Made by a program: the position numbers and the translations under genes. Of a stretch of 64,000 nucleotides of DNA, positions 28,823 to 41,885 are shown in pieces (position 1 is the stretch's first letter; every line of letters begins with the position of its first letter). The notes under the pieces are model-generated. The model saw nothing but the letters and a program-made list of their open reading frames with translations. It did no database searches and was not told where the DNA came from. The DNA lies in assembly GCA_918026815.1 (NCBI GenBank), contig CAKJVC010000012.1:1240001-1304000 (forward strand), given 5' to 3'. The stretch comes from Chalara sp. BL73. Lineage: Eukaryota; Ascomycota; Leotiomycetes; Helotiales.

Positions 28823-29373
28823 CAAAGGTTTGTCACAGACACCGCCCTGAGTCCAGAGGTATTCGACAGGAAGGGAGGTGGTTTCGTCTGCGGGGGAGCT
28901 TTGTCACAGGGTACTGGTCCCGCGATGAAATGCAGCCCAAAGACACGGCGCGAACAACAAAGATCCCGGTGGTAATATAGCTGGGCTATCAAGATATTAT
29001 CACTTGCGCATAGTGGTAAAACCAGTACTATCTAGCGAAGGGAATTGAAGCCGAAGTATCCGCAAAAAAGAATGATATCTAATTTGAAGGTGCTAAACCC
29101 CCGCCCTAGTCTGCCTACTCTCGTAGTACTGTACTGTGCTCCTCCCGCCCCGTTGTGCATAACTCGTCATAGTTTTGTGCCTCCCTCGCTTCGCCTCCCT
29201 TTGCATTAAATTGCGTGGATTTGCAGTGTGTCTTCAGGGGGCCTTGGCTTCTAGAAAATGGTGGGGGAGTCTTGGCGCGGTCACTGGACTTTGGAAAGTG
29301 TCGCGTCAACAAACCATATATCGTCTCTATTGTGCCGACTTCAAAGACGATTGTAAGCAATCATACCCTCGAC
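28823..29373. other. divergent promoter region of the CRAL-TRIO gene and DAM1
   Basis: About 0.55 kb between two divergent genes. It should hold both promoters. No conserved element was identified with confidence. Confidence 0.45.
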
Positions 29374-30160
29374 ATGTCATCCTCAACGACTCCCCAAGCA
29401 GGAAGCAGCATCAAGCGGTCTGGTTCCGCGACCCGCAGACCTCTGTCCCGCCCAACAACGCCTCTCAGACCCTCCTCCCGCAGTTCTCTACGCGACTCTG
29501 CTAATGCAGGAAGCGGTGGTGCCTTGCCCTTAGAGGTTTTTGAGCCTGAGTTCGCAGAGCTCTCGGATTCTATGGCAGATTTGGAGGCCAATTTTATGCA
29601 CTTGCAGTTGATGCATGAGAGTTTATCACGGTTTAGCGAGAACTTTGCAAGTTTCTTATATGGGTTAAACATGAATGCATTTTGTGTAGACTTTCCGGAG
29701 GTTGGTGATCTCTGCACATTATAGACACGGAGATTGATAAACATAGGCTCCGATTCCTGACTCTTTCAAGAGAGCAAGGGATCAAGATGATCAGTTTAGT
29801 AAGCTTCCTGGGGCATGATATCCAGCTAAGTGCTAACTAGTTTGGACAGGAAGATCAACAAATTCGGAAAGATTTCACGGAGATGATGGGGAGACCACAT
29901 TCCTGTATGTCCTATAGAATGTGGAAAAACGAGTCCACAGGCTAATACCCCTCAGAACCACAGATACATCCTTTGTAGACAACCCTCCTACATCCTCGAA
30001 AGCAACACCAAAATTCTCAACACCTGCTCCTTCGCGGATAGGAGGCGGTCGTGGTGGCATACCAGTGGCAGGTAGAGGCGGGGCGGCACGTGGTGGTCTT
30101 CGTGGCACTCGTGGTAGTGGACTTGCAAGAGCTGCAGCAAGAGGTCGAGGCGTGAAATAG
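29374..30160 (+). CDS. DAM1: Dam1, DASH kinetochore complex subunit
   Basis: Four exons: 29374-29700, 29747-29798, 29850-29904 and 29956-30160, giving 212 residues. The N-terminus is Ser/Arg/Pro-rich. The Dam1 core is clear: FAELSDSMADLEANFMHLQL, FSENFASFLYGLNMNAFCVD, then PEAPIPDSFKRARDQ and ETTFLTTDTSFVDNPP. The C-terminus is a Gly/Arg-rich tail. Family knowledge: Dam1 is part of the ten-subunit DASH ring that couples kinetochores to microtubules, and it is regulated by Aurora B/Ipl1 phosphorylation. The two tiny middle exons were joined by phase; the reading with FLTTDTSFVDNPP supports the choice. The 3' end lies 81 bases from the convergent BUD20 stop. Confidence 0.93.
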
Positions 30161-30241
30161 CGATGATACCCCAGAATTCATCTCCTGTGCAACATTTTAC
30201 AGCAACCAGAAGTTTAGATGGGTAGATACCCAGGTGAGGTT

Positions 30242-30724
30242 TCAAGTAGCTGTATCCTCTAGATTTTCCATCTCCACCTCCATATCTCTGGCAGCATGTC
30301 GAGGTCCGTTGTCTGTTGTCAAGCCAATTGCTGCTTCGGCCTCCTTTTGGGTATATGGCTCAGCCTTCAATGCCTTGACCCTACCAAATTTTTAGTATTT
30401 TCCAGAATATAAAAGGTAGAGAAGTCCCACTGTCTCTTGTGCGTGCTGCCTTTGCGATGCGCCACCAAGCTCTTTTCCGTCTCAAACCATTTTGCGCATT
30501 CTACGCAATAAAATTGCCCCAGACCAGGAAGATCCTCCGCTGCTTTGGTAGCTTTATGTTGTTGGAGGTGCTTGGGGGACCGGAGGTCTTCCTTGATCTG
30601 ATCGAGATCTCTGCGCATAAATTAGCATCTAGTTGGGACGTAAATAGAATCGCAAAATCAATGAGTTAGCGTACCTCAGCCTGCGCCGGGTCTTCGTCTT
30701 TGTAGATTTCTGAGGGATTCCCAT
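30242..30724 (-). CDS. BUD20: Bud20/ZNF593-type C2H2 zinc-finger 60S export factor
   Basis: Three exons on the minus strand: 30724-30675, 30610-30431 and 30380-30242, giving 122 residues. A basic start (MGIPQKSTKTKTRRRLR) leads into RDLDQIKEDL and one C2H2 finger (FYCVECAKWF, SLVAHRKGSTH), followed by VKALKAEPYTQKEAEAAIG, all typical of Bud20. Family knowledge: Bud20 is a shuttling pre-60S factor needed for large-subunit export. Length is near the family norm. The first exon encodes only the basic leader; the second intron donor is GTGGGA. It shares a divergent region with ACO1 and converges on DAM1. Confidence 0.92.
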
Positions 30725-31371
30725 TTTGTGGAGGCTCAAAGTAGGATTGAAATTCACGATATTTTGGTGGTGCCGAAAACCGCTAGTTTGGCCGAAGAGG
30801 TGAGGGCGTGAAAAAAAAACTTCCCTCGGTCTCCAGACCAAAATTAATAAAGGACGGATGGACCCGGATACAGGTACCGCGCTAAGTATATATAGTAAAT
30901 ACCTTGTAAGTAAATATACAATATCTGTACTTTAGAGGCTCAAATGCTTGCACCGTGATTTATTTCAGACATTAAATTCTCCTACCATACCAGGCCCTCG
31001 ATTACAGACAGTTAGCTATCTTTTAGCTTGCCGGCTCAATTGATATTTAGCCACCCGCAATCGACCAATACCAAATGCCAAAAAAAAGCAAAACCTGATC
31101 CTCAACCCGCGCTGTTTCCATTCGGCACGGAATAACGTCACCCTAAAAAAACCCCACTGTTCCGCTGATTTTACTTGCTCTCCCATTGGCCCGACACCCC
31201 GGCTTGTTTTCAAGTCATAACCGAACAAGATAAGGCGCTGCCGAACAGGCTTGCCTTTGGAGAGGGAGCTATTTACATCAGTTTCTGCTTGCTCATGCTT
31301 CTTCTTCTCTCCTCCCCCAAAACACTTCCTCATCCTCCTCCCACCACCACCACCACCCCTCTCCACTCACA
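30725..31371. other. divergent promoter region of BUD20 and ACO1
   Basis: About 0.65 kb. It has an AT-rich centre and, next to ACO1, a C/T-rich tract with CACCACCACCACC just before the ATG, which looks like a 5' leader. No gene. Confidence 0.45.
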
Positions 31372-34210
<2,839 letters not shown>

Positions 34211-35052
34211 AGGGTGGTCTGGTTTCGGAGGGTGTTCGGGTTTTCCTTGCTGTATACTGAATGAATCAATGTTTTATTTGTTTACCGGAATCTCCCTAGA
34301 AATTTTGTGTGTGAATGTAAAAACAAAAATTAAGCATTGGTGTCAGGACCCCTAAACTTTCTGCTTAACAAGCATGGTTAGTATCCCCTCAACTGTAAGA
34401 CCACGCATCTCCTAATGTAGTAAATCATGACATCACCCCAACTTGCAATCAACTTAGACTATATCTACTTATGGAATGTATGTTGTACTAGTAAACTGAT
34501 AATTTTTTGTGAGGTTAATTAAAGATAGTCTCACTATAAAAGCAATAATGATATAATTTAAGTGAATTCTTTATTATTAAGAGGCAAGCAAAGTCTGATT
34601 CCCAACCTAGTATGTGATGCTGGCGATGAACTTGTCAGCACTTTGCAGATTTGCTCAGTGAGCCAAAAATAGTGATAAATACAATTTATCGATGAGCTGA
34701 CCCGTAATATAGTCTTGGAAAGTATAAATTTGTAGGCATGTTGTTTTAGTCTCTAATTTAAAAAATCTTAACCGCAATAAAAGTGGTAACCCGAGCGTAA
34801 AGTACGTTTAGACTCGAGAGCTCATCCTATATCAATCAAGCCGCCCAAGGCCAGGGCGTATAAAAAGTGTCACGGAGTAAATCAGAGCTGTAGAATGGTC
34901 AATCGGGTGTGAGCGAAGTGATATAATAGTATTGTAGAATACACGCTCGTAGAAGACAGAATAAAGGGAACGCTCAGGCCCCATATGGCTAAGCGAGCCT
35001 CGGCTACTAGCATTCCCCGTGGCAAAAAGAGAAGGCAAAAAAAAGGCAAAAA
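34211..35052. other. AT-rich gene-free stretch 3' of ACO1
   Basis: After the ACO1 3' end the DNA becomes visibly AT-rich (34.3-34.85 kb), with many TA/TT steps and no credible gene. This is what repeat-induced point mutation or decayed repeats look like in ascomycetes, but no composition index was calculated. It marks the boundary of the conserved block. Confidence 0.45.
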
Positions 35053-35182
35053 CATACAACAGTAGGGATTCGCTGGTGGTCACCCACCCAACTACTAGTC
35101 TACCGATCTGAGGCTTATGTATGGCAGAGCGGACGGGATGCCCAGTTCTCCTCGGTCTGCGGTGCCGCAGCCTCTGGTCGCG
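35053..35182 (-). rRNA. 5S rRNA gene-like sequence with an aberrant 5' third (probable pseudogene)
   Basis: Read on the minus strand, the 3' two-thirds matches fungal 5S rRNA very well: GGGCATCCCGTCCGCTCTGC, then TAGTAGTTGGGTGGGTGACC and ACCAGCGAATCCCTACTGTT, ending in GTATG. This covers the internal promoter elements. A T5 tract and then a T8 tract follow at once, fitting a Pol III terminator. The 5' part is abnormal: GCGACCAGAGG is followed by about 15 extra bases before GGGCATCCC, and the 5' end no longer pairs well with the 3' end in helix I. It could be transcribed but is unlikely to give a normal 5S. Dispersed 5S genes and pseudogenes are usual in filamentous fungi. Confidence 0.8.
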
Positions 35183-37807
35183 ATTGGCGATCCTGTAACC
35201 GAAATCTTGAAGCTGGCCACTACCAATCACAGCATCTCCCTTGTCCGAAGTATCGTGGCCTTAGGCCTCAGGGCAGCACGGCTGATAAGTGGATCTATCA
35301 ACCAGCTAGAAAAGGGTTACATTCAAATAATTTATGCCAAATTCTAGCTTGTTAAACTCGAGACAGCAAAATTGATACTTCGTGAATTGAAAAGTGCTGT
35401 TCACAGATTTGAGAATTATTTGTTTGCCAACAATATGCTACTGCTAAAAAAGTCTTCCGGAAGCGCGCTTAACTATACATTTAGCATTAGCCATTCTCCA
35501 ATTAATCGTAAACGTTGCGCAAGTGCGTTATGGCTATTTAAAAATAAAATGCCGGTATTTCGAAAATCCGAAAACGGAACATCTCAAATCATAAATTCCA
35601 GATCCGGATTTTCGGATTGGCGCCCTTATATTTGAAAAAAGTAGTTATAAAAGCGTGTTTTCAGGAAAGCTGCGACCCCCGAAAGCTGCGACCTGATGCA
35701 TTGAACCAATCATAAGCGAGCACACCCTCCTTTCCCATTACTGTAATACTGCCGAGGTCTATCGTTGCGCTAGCTCACCCGTCGTTCCCTTGGCTGTGCA
35801 TTTTGGTTTCCTAGGAAAGTGAAATGCTTCACACATTCTGAACCCAGGTAGCTGGGGAAGCAGTTGATTTCAGGTTTCGGACCCATTCCGACGTTAGTTC
35901 TTCACGGATACCGCTATCCAATGTTACATTATGTCACTGTCATCGCAGAGACAGCGAACCAGAGTTCCTGTAACGGTCATGATAAGCCTTGAAGGGTATA
36001 TATAGCTATAAAGTTGGGGACGAATATCTTATGAGGGCCTCACGTACGGCCGACAAGTTTATAGGGCTCTTTTCATCAGATATAGTTTAAATGATAAAGC
36101 GAAAGCAGAGTTGCCTCTTTACGCTTTTTGAGAAAGTGGGATTCTGAAGGAAAGATCTCGCATAGGATCTATAGATGCTGATTGATCTGTCTTTCAGAGA
36201 CTAACCGCTTTCGGCCAGAGAAATCAAGGTAGGTCGCCACTTGTGATTCGATTTTATGCCTATATAGACCGGATAACCCTTTATAAGCAAATGTGTACGG
36301 GATCTGCGACCCGTCGTATCCCCGTGTTGATAGTAGACGGACTGTAAGAAGCAAAATCAAGTTGCTCGAGCGCTTATGTTTATGGGTCCTGAACGATACC
36401 GCATTTCAAAGATGGTGGGAACATGATGATCCTTTACTGGCTCCGGATTCGTGGGCATCCAGCAAGGGCAAGTCTATTAAGTGTTTTGCGGGCAAAAGCT
36501 TTACAACAGGCCCGATATTTGTCGAAAGGTTGCTGTAGTTTAACGAGACTCCCGGAAGTAAATAAATTGTCGAATTGTAAAACTCGGCAATGCTTTGTTT
36601 AAAATTGTTGTATGTTAAAAAGCCGCGCTAAAGTTCGCCGCCTCTTCGAACATGGCTTTTTTCGTCGCTTGTTCCAACGGCTGTATAGTCGGTCGGCTGT
36701 GTTAAGTATAATTATGTTAAAAGTACCTTTAAATTCTAATTTGTTTTAGTAACGCTTAGTTCTACGCAGATGCAAAAGGTTTCTGCGAATTTTCTAGATC
36801 TCGTAGAATACCGCAAAGCAGGTAGAGAATATCCAATAAGTTCCAGTATTGGTGTTTTGGTGGGCCTATGCTTTATCGGAATTTAAGTACGCCTTGAGAA
36901 ACCGATCCGTTACTTTTACTTCTGTGCTAGCCCAGAGAGCTTTTGCCTGAGCTATATATAGAATATAAAAGCTCTCAACAATTCGCATTATATAACTTAG
37001 ATCTGAGATGCTAAATTAATGTTCCTATAATTTACTGTATAAAAATGGTGGCACTAAGACCATTCGAGTCGGCGATCAGAAAACATGGGTGAACTGACGC
37101 AACGATAAGATTGACTTATGCATAGGAACGGCGGGGTCCGTTGATAATTGGCGCAGGTGCTTGGCTTATGTTGCCCGAAAGAGGCTCCGAAAAGCGAGCC
37201 GCTTAATAACGGTGTTACTATTTTCAACAACATCGATCCGGAATTCAGATCTAAGATATGTTATGCTCTCTACGAGATGCTTTGTTCCTTCTTCAGCATC
37301 GACCACTTCACCCTGCAATACCTTCCGGATGTACGCCATCATTGGAAATTCGATTGTTGGTGATACGGGTCATGCTGTTTTTTGAGCATGATGGGATTCG
37401 AATGTACCCCGCGAATGATAGCCTGATTCACCTGTGGGATACATCTCAGTTGGGAAGTCTGTTGGACTTCGCCCCCACACCGCAACGTCTGCTCCTGTCT
37501 GACATCAAACCTGGTCTGATCGGGGCCGATGTAGGGGTATTTGCACGCTCCTTGTGCCTCTTAAATCGCCATCACCATGCTAGTCTACTGCTGGCGCAAA
37601 GCCTTCCCCTAGATCTGCCTAGCATATTCCTTCCGTGACGAATATATTGCAATAATTCTACAAAGGCATTTTTCGCGTACGTTAGCAAACCCTTGGATAC
37701 GTTTTCTGACCACAGGCTCCATCATAGTTAACCCCACGTCCGGTATTAGTGGCATCGTAGTCCATTTTCGAGTCGCATCACCCCAACACACCGCACAGCT
37801 AGTGGCC
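35183..37807. other. AT-rich, degenerate region without recognised genes
   Basis: About 2.6 kb of AT-rich sequence. Short frames (for example 35372-35635 and 37258-37638) have no domain I recognise. It looks like decayed repeat DNA. The last part leads into the HET fragment and may contain remains of its 5' region. Confidence 0.4.
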
Positions 37808-38113
37808 ATGACATCCGACCTTCCGCACCTTCCACCAAGGCTCCTCTGCTGCTCTGAAGGGGCTTTCGAGGTCGTCAACACGCGCGACCTTGAACCGGAT
37901 GTGGAGTTTGACATAATCTCGTACACGTGGGGCGAGTTAGTGCCGTCTTATAATTGTGGAATACCAGGCGTGAGCTGGAACTTGAGAATACCTCCACGGA
38001 AAATCGAAGATATCATGAGGCTGATGATCCATGACAACATCCATTATCTATGGGTCGACTGTGTCTGTCTCCATCAAGAGGATGAGCGGGAGAAAGCTGT
38101 GGAGCACCTCTGA
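37808..38113 (+). pseudogene. HET-domain (heterokaryon incompatibility) protein, N-terminal fragment
   Basis: From an ATG at 37808 the frame encodes about 100 residues with two HET-domain blocks: FDIISYTWGE and, after a spacer, LWVDCVCLHQEDEREKAVE. Between them is SWNLRIPPRKIEDIMRLMIH, also typical. The frame stops at 38111-38113, just where the antisense tail of the metallo-beta-lactamase gene begins, so the rest of the domain and the protein are missing. Family knowledge: HET proteins trigger cell death when genetically different hyphae fuse. This copy is too short to work and is probably a relic left by rearrangement. Confidence 0.75.
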
Positions 38114-38217
38114 GGATATAATGCTACCATCCGATCAAACAACGACTCCCAACTTGTAGCCTGACTCAACTCCGTCTCGAAAGCATAAATGTAGTCCCTT
38201 GTCGATTGAATCAAATA

Positions 38218-38260
38218 AGTCCGTGCACCCCCCTTTGGGACACCCCCCTTTGGGACACTT
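38218..38260 (+). repeat. left terminal inverted repeat of the pogo-like element
   Basis: 43 bp. It contains two direct copies of CCCCCCTTTGGGACAC after the outer AGTCCGTGCA. It matches the reverse complement of 39997-40041 apart from C-run length (six C here against eight in the second unit of the other end). Confidence 0.9.
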
Positions 38261-38525
38261 TGCCAAGACTCGCATCTGCACTTTAAAATCAACAACAATT
38301 ATGATAAATTAACTACTATGCAATCGCCTGTACTATTTGACTCTATACTACTCTCGGAATCATCTGTATCAATTTCAAGCTCTCCAGCTGCAATTTGAGC
38401 CTTTTAATAGCCTTGATATCCACAAACTTGGAATTCGGACTTGTCTGAACTTTCCGTTTTTCCTAGGCTTTATTTGTTCTACCCGTGCTTCTAATTGTTC
38501 TATTCGAAGCTTTGCTTGTGCTAGT

Positions 38526-39893
38526 TCATAATCTTTTGTTCGAATCCTTTTGCGATTTTTCTAAACAGCTGTCGACGAGTTGGAAAATTGATATTGTCAA
38601 GTTGAGAAATTGAGCTAACTCGCAAACGCAAATCCTTTCCACTTTTGGAGTTTCCCAAACAATTGATGAATTAAACTTGTCCTGTACAAGCATTTTATCA
38701 ATATTTGAACCAATTGGAGTTTCTAACAAGCTGTTATTGCTATTTTCCAAAAGCAATCGGCTCATAAGTAGCTTAGCACTATTTACAGGCCATAAACCTG
38801 TAGCTTTCCAACCCGACTTGATATTTACAGCTGTCAAACTACTTTTCCTTGCTTTCGAATAGCATCGCAAGAAATTTCGCTTTCCAATTAGAGTTAAATC
38901 GGTATAGAGAGTTAAATAGCCAAGCTCTTTTCGGTAAGCATGCTTTAAAAGAAAGAAAATCGACAAATCCAAAAGTTGCAAAACATGTAAAGAGTGTAAA
39001 AGCAAAAATAAAAGATATGTTATTCCGGTAGCATTCAAACATAAACTCTGTACTTTCATGACTTCTATGTCCGTCAAATATAAGCAAACGAACGTCTGTA
39101 GAACATGCAGAAGCAGTTTGCGGAATAAACACTTTTTAAGCCATTCGACAGCTGTATCGTTCGTAGTCCACCCGTTTTCAGTTGCTGTAAACTGCCAGTT
39201 CTCAAAATAACTAAGTGCACCTGGAAACCATTGTTGTTGTACAGTTTTGCCCTTAAATATAACAAGTGGAAAAGTTGCTTTTCCTAAAGCGGATATGCAC
39301 TCTATAAATAAAGTCCACGCTCTAAATCCAGGCTGTTTCTTTTGAACAAAATGTCGTTCAGTATGCCCAACAACTAGCTTATTGACTCCTTGACCTTCCA
39401 TAATTCCTGCTTCATCCATATTCCAGCGATTCTCTGGCTTAATAGCTTTAATTTCCGGAATCTCCAATTTAAAAACCAATTTTTAATAACCTTTGTTGTA
39501 GCTCTATTGACACGTACAGAATCAACCGTAAATTGCTTTTTAGTTTTAAAACCGGATTCCGGTTCAAAAGCCTTGCATCCAGCGTTTTCCGAGTATAGTA
39601 CTTGTTCCAGATATAGCTAATATGCGGCCTGCAATTTCCCTAATTTGCGCATGCGTAAAACAGTGGCCTAAAGCTTCTTGAACTAGAATCCAACTAGTCA
39701 ATTCTTGCTCCTGTACGAGTGCAAGCTTTTGTAACCCTTCTGCACCTTGTTGACGTGATATATAACCAATAATCCGGTTGTGAAAAGAGGACCTTGGAAT
39801 TCCATATGCCAAACTTGCTTTACGTAAAGAAAGCCCTTTTGAAATTGCTTGCAAAGCTTGCAACATATCGTCTTCGGTATATCGGTGCTTCAT
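38526..39893 (-). pseudogene. pogo/Fot1-type transposase, frameshifted
   Basis: Starts at ATG 39893 (MKHRYTEDDMLQALQAISKG) with a psq-type helix-turn-helix (SLRKASLAYGIPRSSFHNRI) and the beginning of a CENP-B/Tc5-type DNA-binding region. The frame breaks near 39564. A second frame (39479-38526) carries RWNMDEAGIMEG, which holds the first catalytic aspartate of the DDE_1 domain. Near 39150-39000 a third frame carries LLIFDGHRSHESTEFMFECY with the second catalytic residue. The C-terminal part is in the second frame again. At least three shifts are therefore needed, so this copy should not make active transposase unless the breaks are sequencing errors. Confidence 0.85.
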
Positions 39894-39996
39894 AATCAAA
39901 ACAATATATCCTCAAAGTTTAAAGAAAATCGATCAATGCGTTATTTTTTAAAATTTAATTGAAGTGCGCATATAGGATGTGGCGGTGAGCTAAGCG

Positions 39997-40041
39997 AAGT
40001 GTCCCAAAGGGGGGGGTGTCCCAAAGGGGGGTGCACGGACT
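39997..40041 (-). repeat. right terminal inverted repeat of the pogo-like element
   Basis: 45 bp, inverted match to the left end. The inner C-run is two bases longer. The outer end meets the TA duplication, which forms part of a TAA stop for the interrupted hydrolase frame. Confidence 0.9.
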
Positions 40042-40732
40042 TATGCTCCATCAATCTCAGATGCTCTTTTGTGCCCAGCGACAACAATTTGCGGATTCAA
40101 AGCTTCAATGCGGTCGATAGCATCAAGCCACTCCCGGCGTCTGGCTTTAGTGTTTGCTTCTCCAAAATATTGATGACATTCGCCATAGACAATATCACCA
40201 GAAACGATAAGTCGGAGAGAGGGCACGTGGAGAAAGCTGGAAAACTCGTTATCCGTGTGACCGACTTCGACGCCGCATATTTTATGGCTGTCAAGATCGA
40301 ATTCGCCGGAAGCTGGAAGCGCTTCCGGCACTGGTTTGCTGGGATGGAGCTGCCCGGGGAACATATTGGGCCAGATCGCATCGTAGACTGTAGCGTATAA
40401 TTCTTTAATCCCCTGACAACATTCCCTGTAGCGACAAATTGAGCATCCGGAAAAGCCTTCTGAATAAGATGAACTCCCATAAAGTGGTCTGGGTGCGCGT
40501 GAGTAGTGTAAATGTACTGCAGAGTCTTATTCGGAATAGTTTCGGCGATCCACTTAGCTAAGTCCCCGGCTTGATCAATGGTAGTGGGAGCATCGACAAG
40601 AAGAGCAGATTTAGGACCGTGGATGAGAGTACAGCTGGTGGGTGACCAGATGGACTTCGCAAACTCGGTGTGGCCTGTGTTGGCTCTGACTGGTGGGGAT
40701 ACGAAGACATCGACTTGAAGTTGGGAGCTCAT

Positions 40733-41417
40733 GTTGTAGACCGAATGCAATTTGAAAATTGCGAAACAAATATGACAGCCAAGAGCGCTAGTTCTGAGGT
40801 GACTGATATCCCTTTTATATAGACAACAGGTGATCGACGGATATTAAGTTCGAGGTGATGTCTGAGTCCTCATTACTGCACACGTCCTTCCTCTTGTCAC
40901 CCCGCAGATTAGTAAGAAGGCCTTAGACTTCCGCTAAGACCTGACTTGGTGGTGCCAACCCATGCCATGATTATTCTCGCGCACCGACTAGAAGTCCGAA
41001 ACACCGCGCCTACTGCCGGAAAGCACAATTTCCAGAGGACTACTCGCATCTCCGTCCGGCATTGCTTTAAATCACATGTGGATCTGTTGACCAGCGTTGA
41101 AGCGAGCTACAGTGCGGGGTTGAAGCGAGTTACTGTGCGGGGTTGAAATGAGTTACTGGTAACTAATTACTGCAACTCTGTTTCACAGATTAGTGTTCCA
41201 TCTCAGTGCTGCAAGTGATGAAGGACGGATGTAATCAACTCAATGGATGGTGTCCAGCCGAGTTCTTAGATAACCTGTACAAATACGTGAATTTTGTCTG
41301 TTTTATTTTGCAGCTTGCATCTACCATCTGCTCATTGTAGTTCACCAAGCCAACCCTTCGTCCACGATCTTCTCAAATCTCAAGTTACTCTTCAAGCATC
41401 AACGCCACCTTCCAGTC
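40733..41417. other. divergent intergenic region: hydrolase and tautomerase promoters
   Basis: About 0.69 kb between the split hydrolase gene and the tautomerase gene. It contains a 23-bp tandem repeat (listed separately) about 280 bases before the tautomerase start. No gene. Confidence 0.45.
41096..41163 (+). repeat. 23-bp direct repeat, about three copies
   Basis: Three adjoining units begin with GTTGAAGCGAG, GTTGAAGCGAG and GTTGAAATGAG at 41096, 41119 and 41142. The first two units differ at two positions; the third is more diverged. The array lies in the upstream region of the tautomerase gene, where it could be a set of factor binding sites or simply a young tandem duplication. Confidence 0.85.
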
Positions 41418-41885
41418 ATGCCTCTGTGGTTAATTTATCACCCCGAAGAGGTCTTCAAAGACGCCAAATCCAAGAAACCATTATCGGAATCTATCACTTC
41501 TCTGTATACCGCCGTTGGGTTGCCCGCTTTCTACGCTGTCGTTATCTTCATTCCTGTCCCTACATCAAACATGTGGGTAGGTGGGGAAGACCGTCGCGCA
41601 ACCCCTTTTATTCGAATTTCGGTGGATCATATCGCTGTGCGCATGGGCGATAAGGATTACCAGAGTTTCACAACTCAGCTCGATAAAGCTCTTAAGCCTC
41701 ACATTGAGGACAAAGGATACAACTGGGAATACCACATTGGCGAAACAGAACGTCGCCTCTGGAAGGTCAACGGGCTGAATGCGCCACCATTTGGAAGCAA
41801 GTCAGAGAAGGACTGGGTGGCCGCAAACCGTGTGATACCTTGGTCAGAGAACGGGGTTTCAGAGTTGCCAAGGGCCAAGATTTAG
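41418..41885 (+). CDS. cis-CaaD-like tautomerase-family protein
   Basis: A single exon of 155 residues from ATG 41418. After the start methionine comes Pro2 (MPLWLIYHPEEVF), the catalytic N-terminal proline of the tautomerase superfamily once methionine is removed. The body (SKKPLSESITSLYTAVGLPA, RATPFIRISVDHIAVRMG) fits the fungal group annotated as putative oxalocrotonate tautomerase / cis-3-chloroacrylic acid dehalogenase-like. Family knowledge: these small enzymes use Pro1 as general base or acid for keto-enol tautomerisation or hydration. Substrate is unknown here. Its neighbours are a hydrolase, an SDR and NmrA-like oxidoreductases, which suits a catabolic or detoxification role (inference). 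No signal peptide is seen. Confidence 0.85.
   Translation: MPLWLIYHPEEVFKDAKSKKPLSESITSLYTAVGLPAFYAVVIFIPVPTSNMWVGGEDRRATPFIRISVDHIAVRMGDKDYQSFTTQLDKALKPHIEDKGYNWEYHIGETERRLWKVNGLNAPPFGSKSEKDWVAANRVIPWSENGVSELPRAKI

Larger units (their letters stand above)
38218..40041 (-). mobile_element. Tc1/mariner-superfamily, pogo/Fot1-like DNA transposon, degenerate copy
   Basis: An element of 1824 bp with inverted ends of about 43-45 bp (38218-38260 and 39997-40041) beginning AGTCCGTGCACCCCCC. It is flanked by TA on both sides (38216-38217 and 40042-40043), the target duplication of this superfamily. It lies inside a metallo-beta-lactamase gene. It encodes a pogo-type transposase on the minus strand, broken by several frameshifts. 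Size and layout are close to Fot1-like elements such as Botrytis Flipper (about 1.84 kb, TA target), but a sequence comparison was not possible here. The nearly identical ends suggest the insertion is not very old. Confidence 0.9.
38074..40732 (-). pseudogene. metallo-beta-lactamase-fold hydrolase gene split by a transposon
   Basis: On the minus strand the gene starts at ATG 40732 (MSSQLQVDVFV). It shows the metal site THAHPDH followed by FMG. At about 40410-40413 the frame shifts by one base; the downstream frame continues with FPGQLHPSKPVPEALP, VGHTDNEFSSFLHVPSLRLI and VVAGHKRASEIDGA, then meets the transposon end at 40041. The rest lies on the far side of the element, from 38215 down: LIQSTRDYIYAFETELSQAT and SLFDRMVALYPQR. 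If the element and one TA copy are removed, the codon at the junction (TAT) keeps the frame. The last residues are lost at the junction with the HET fragment, near 38107. Substrate cannot be told. Family members hydrolyse esters, lactones or thioesters with bound zinc. Confidence 0.85.

Noticed and set aside
37390..37410. A GGGATTCGAAT-like string resembling a tRNA B box
   Set aside because: No matching A box, acceptor stem or cloverleaf could be folded around it.
38218..40041. Class as an active autonomous transposon
   Set aside because: The transposase frame has at least three breaks; only if all were sequencing errors would the copy be autonomous.
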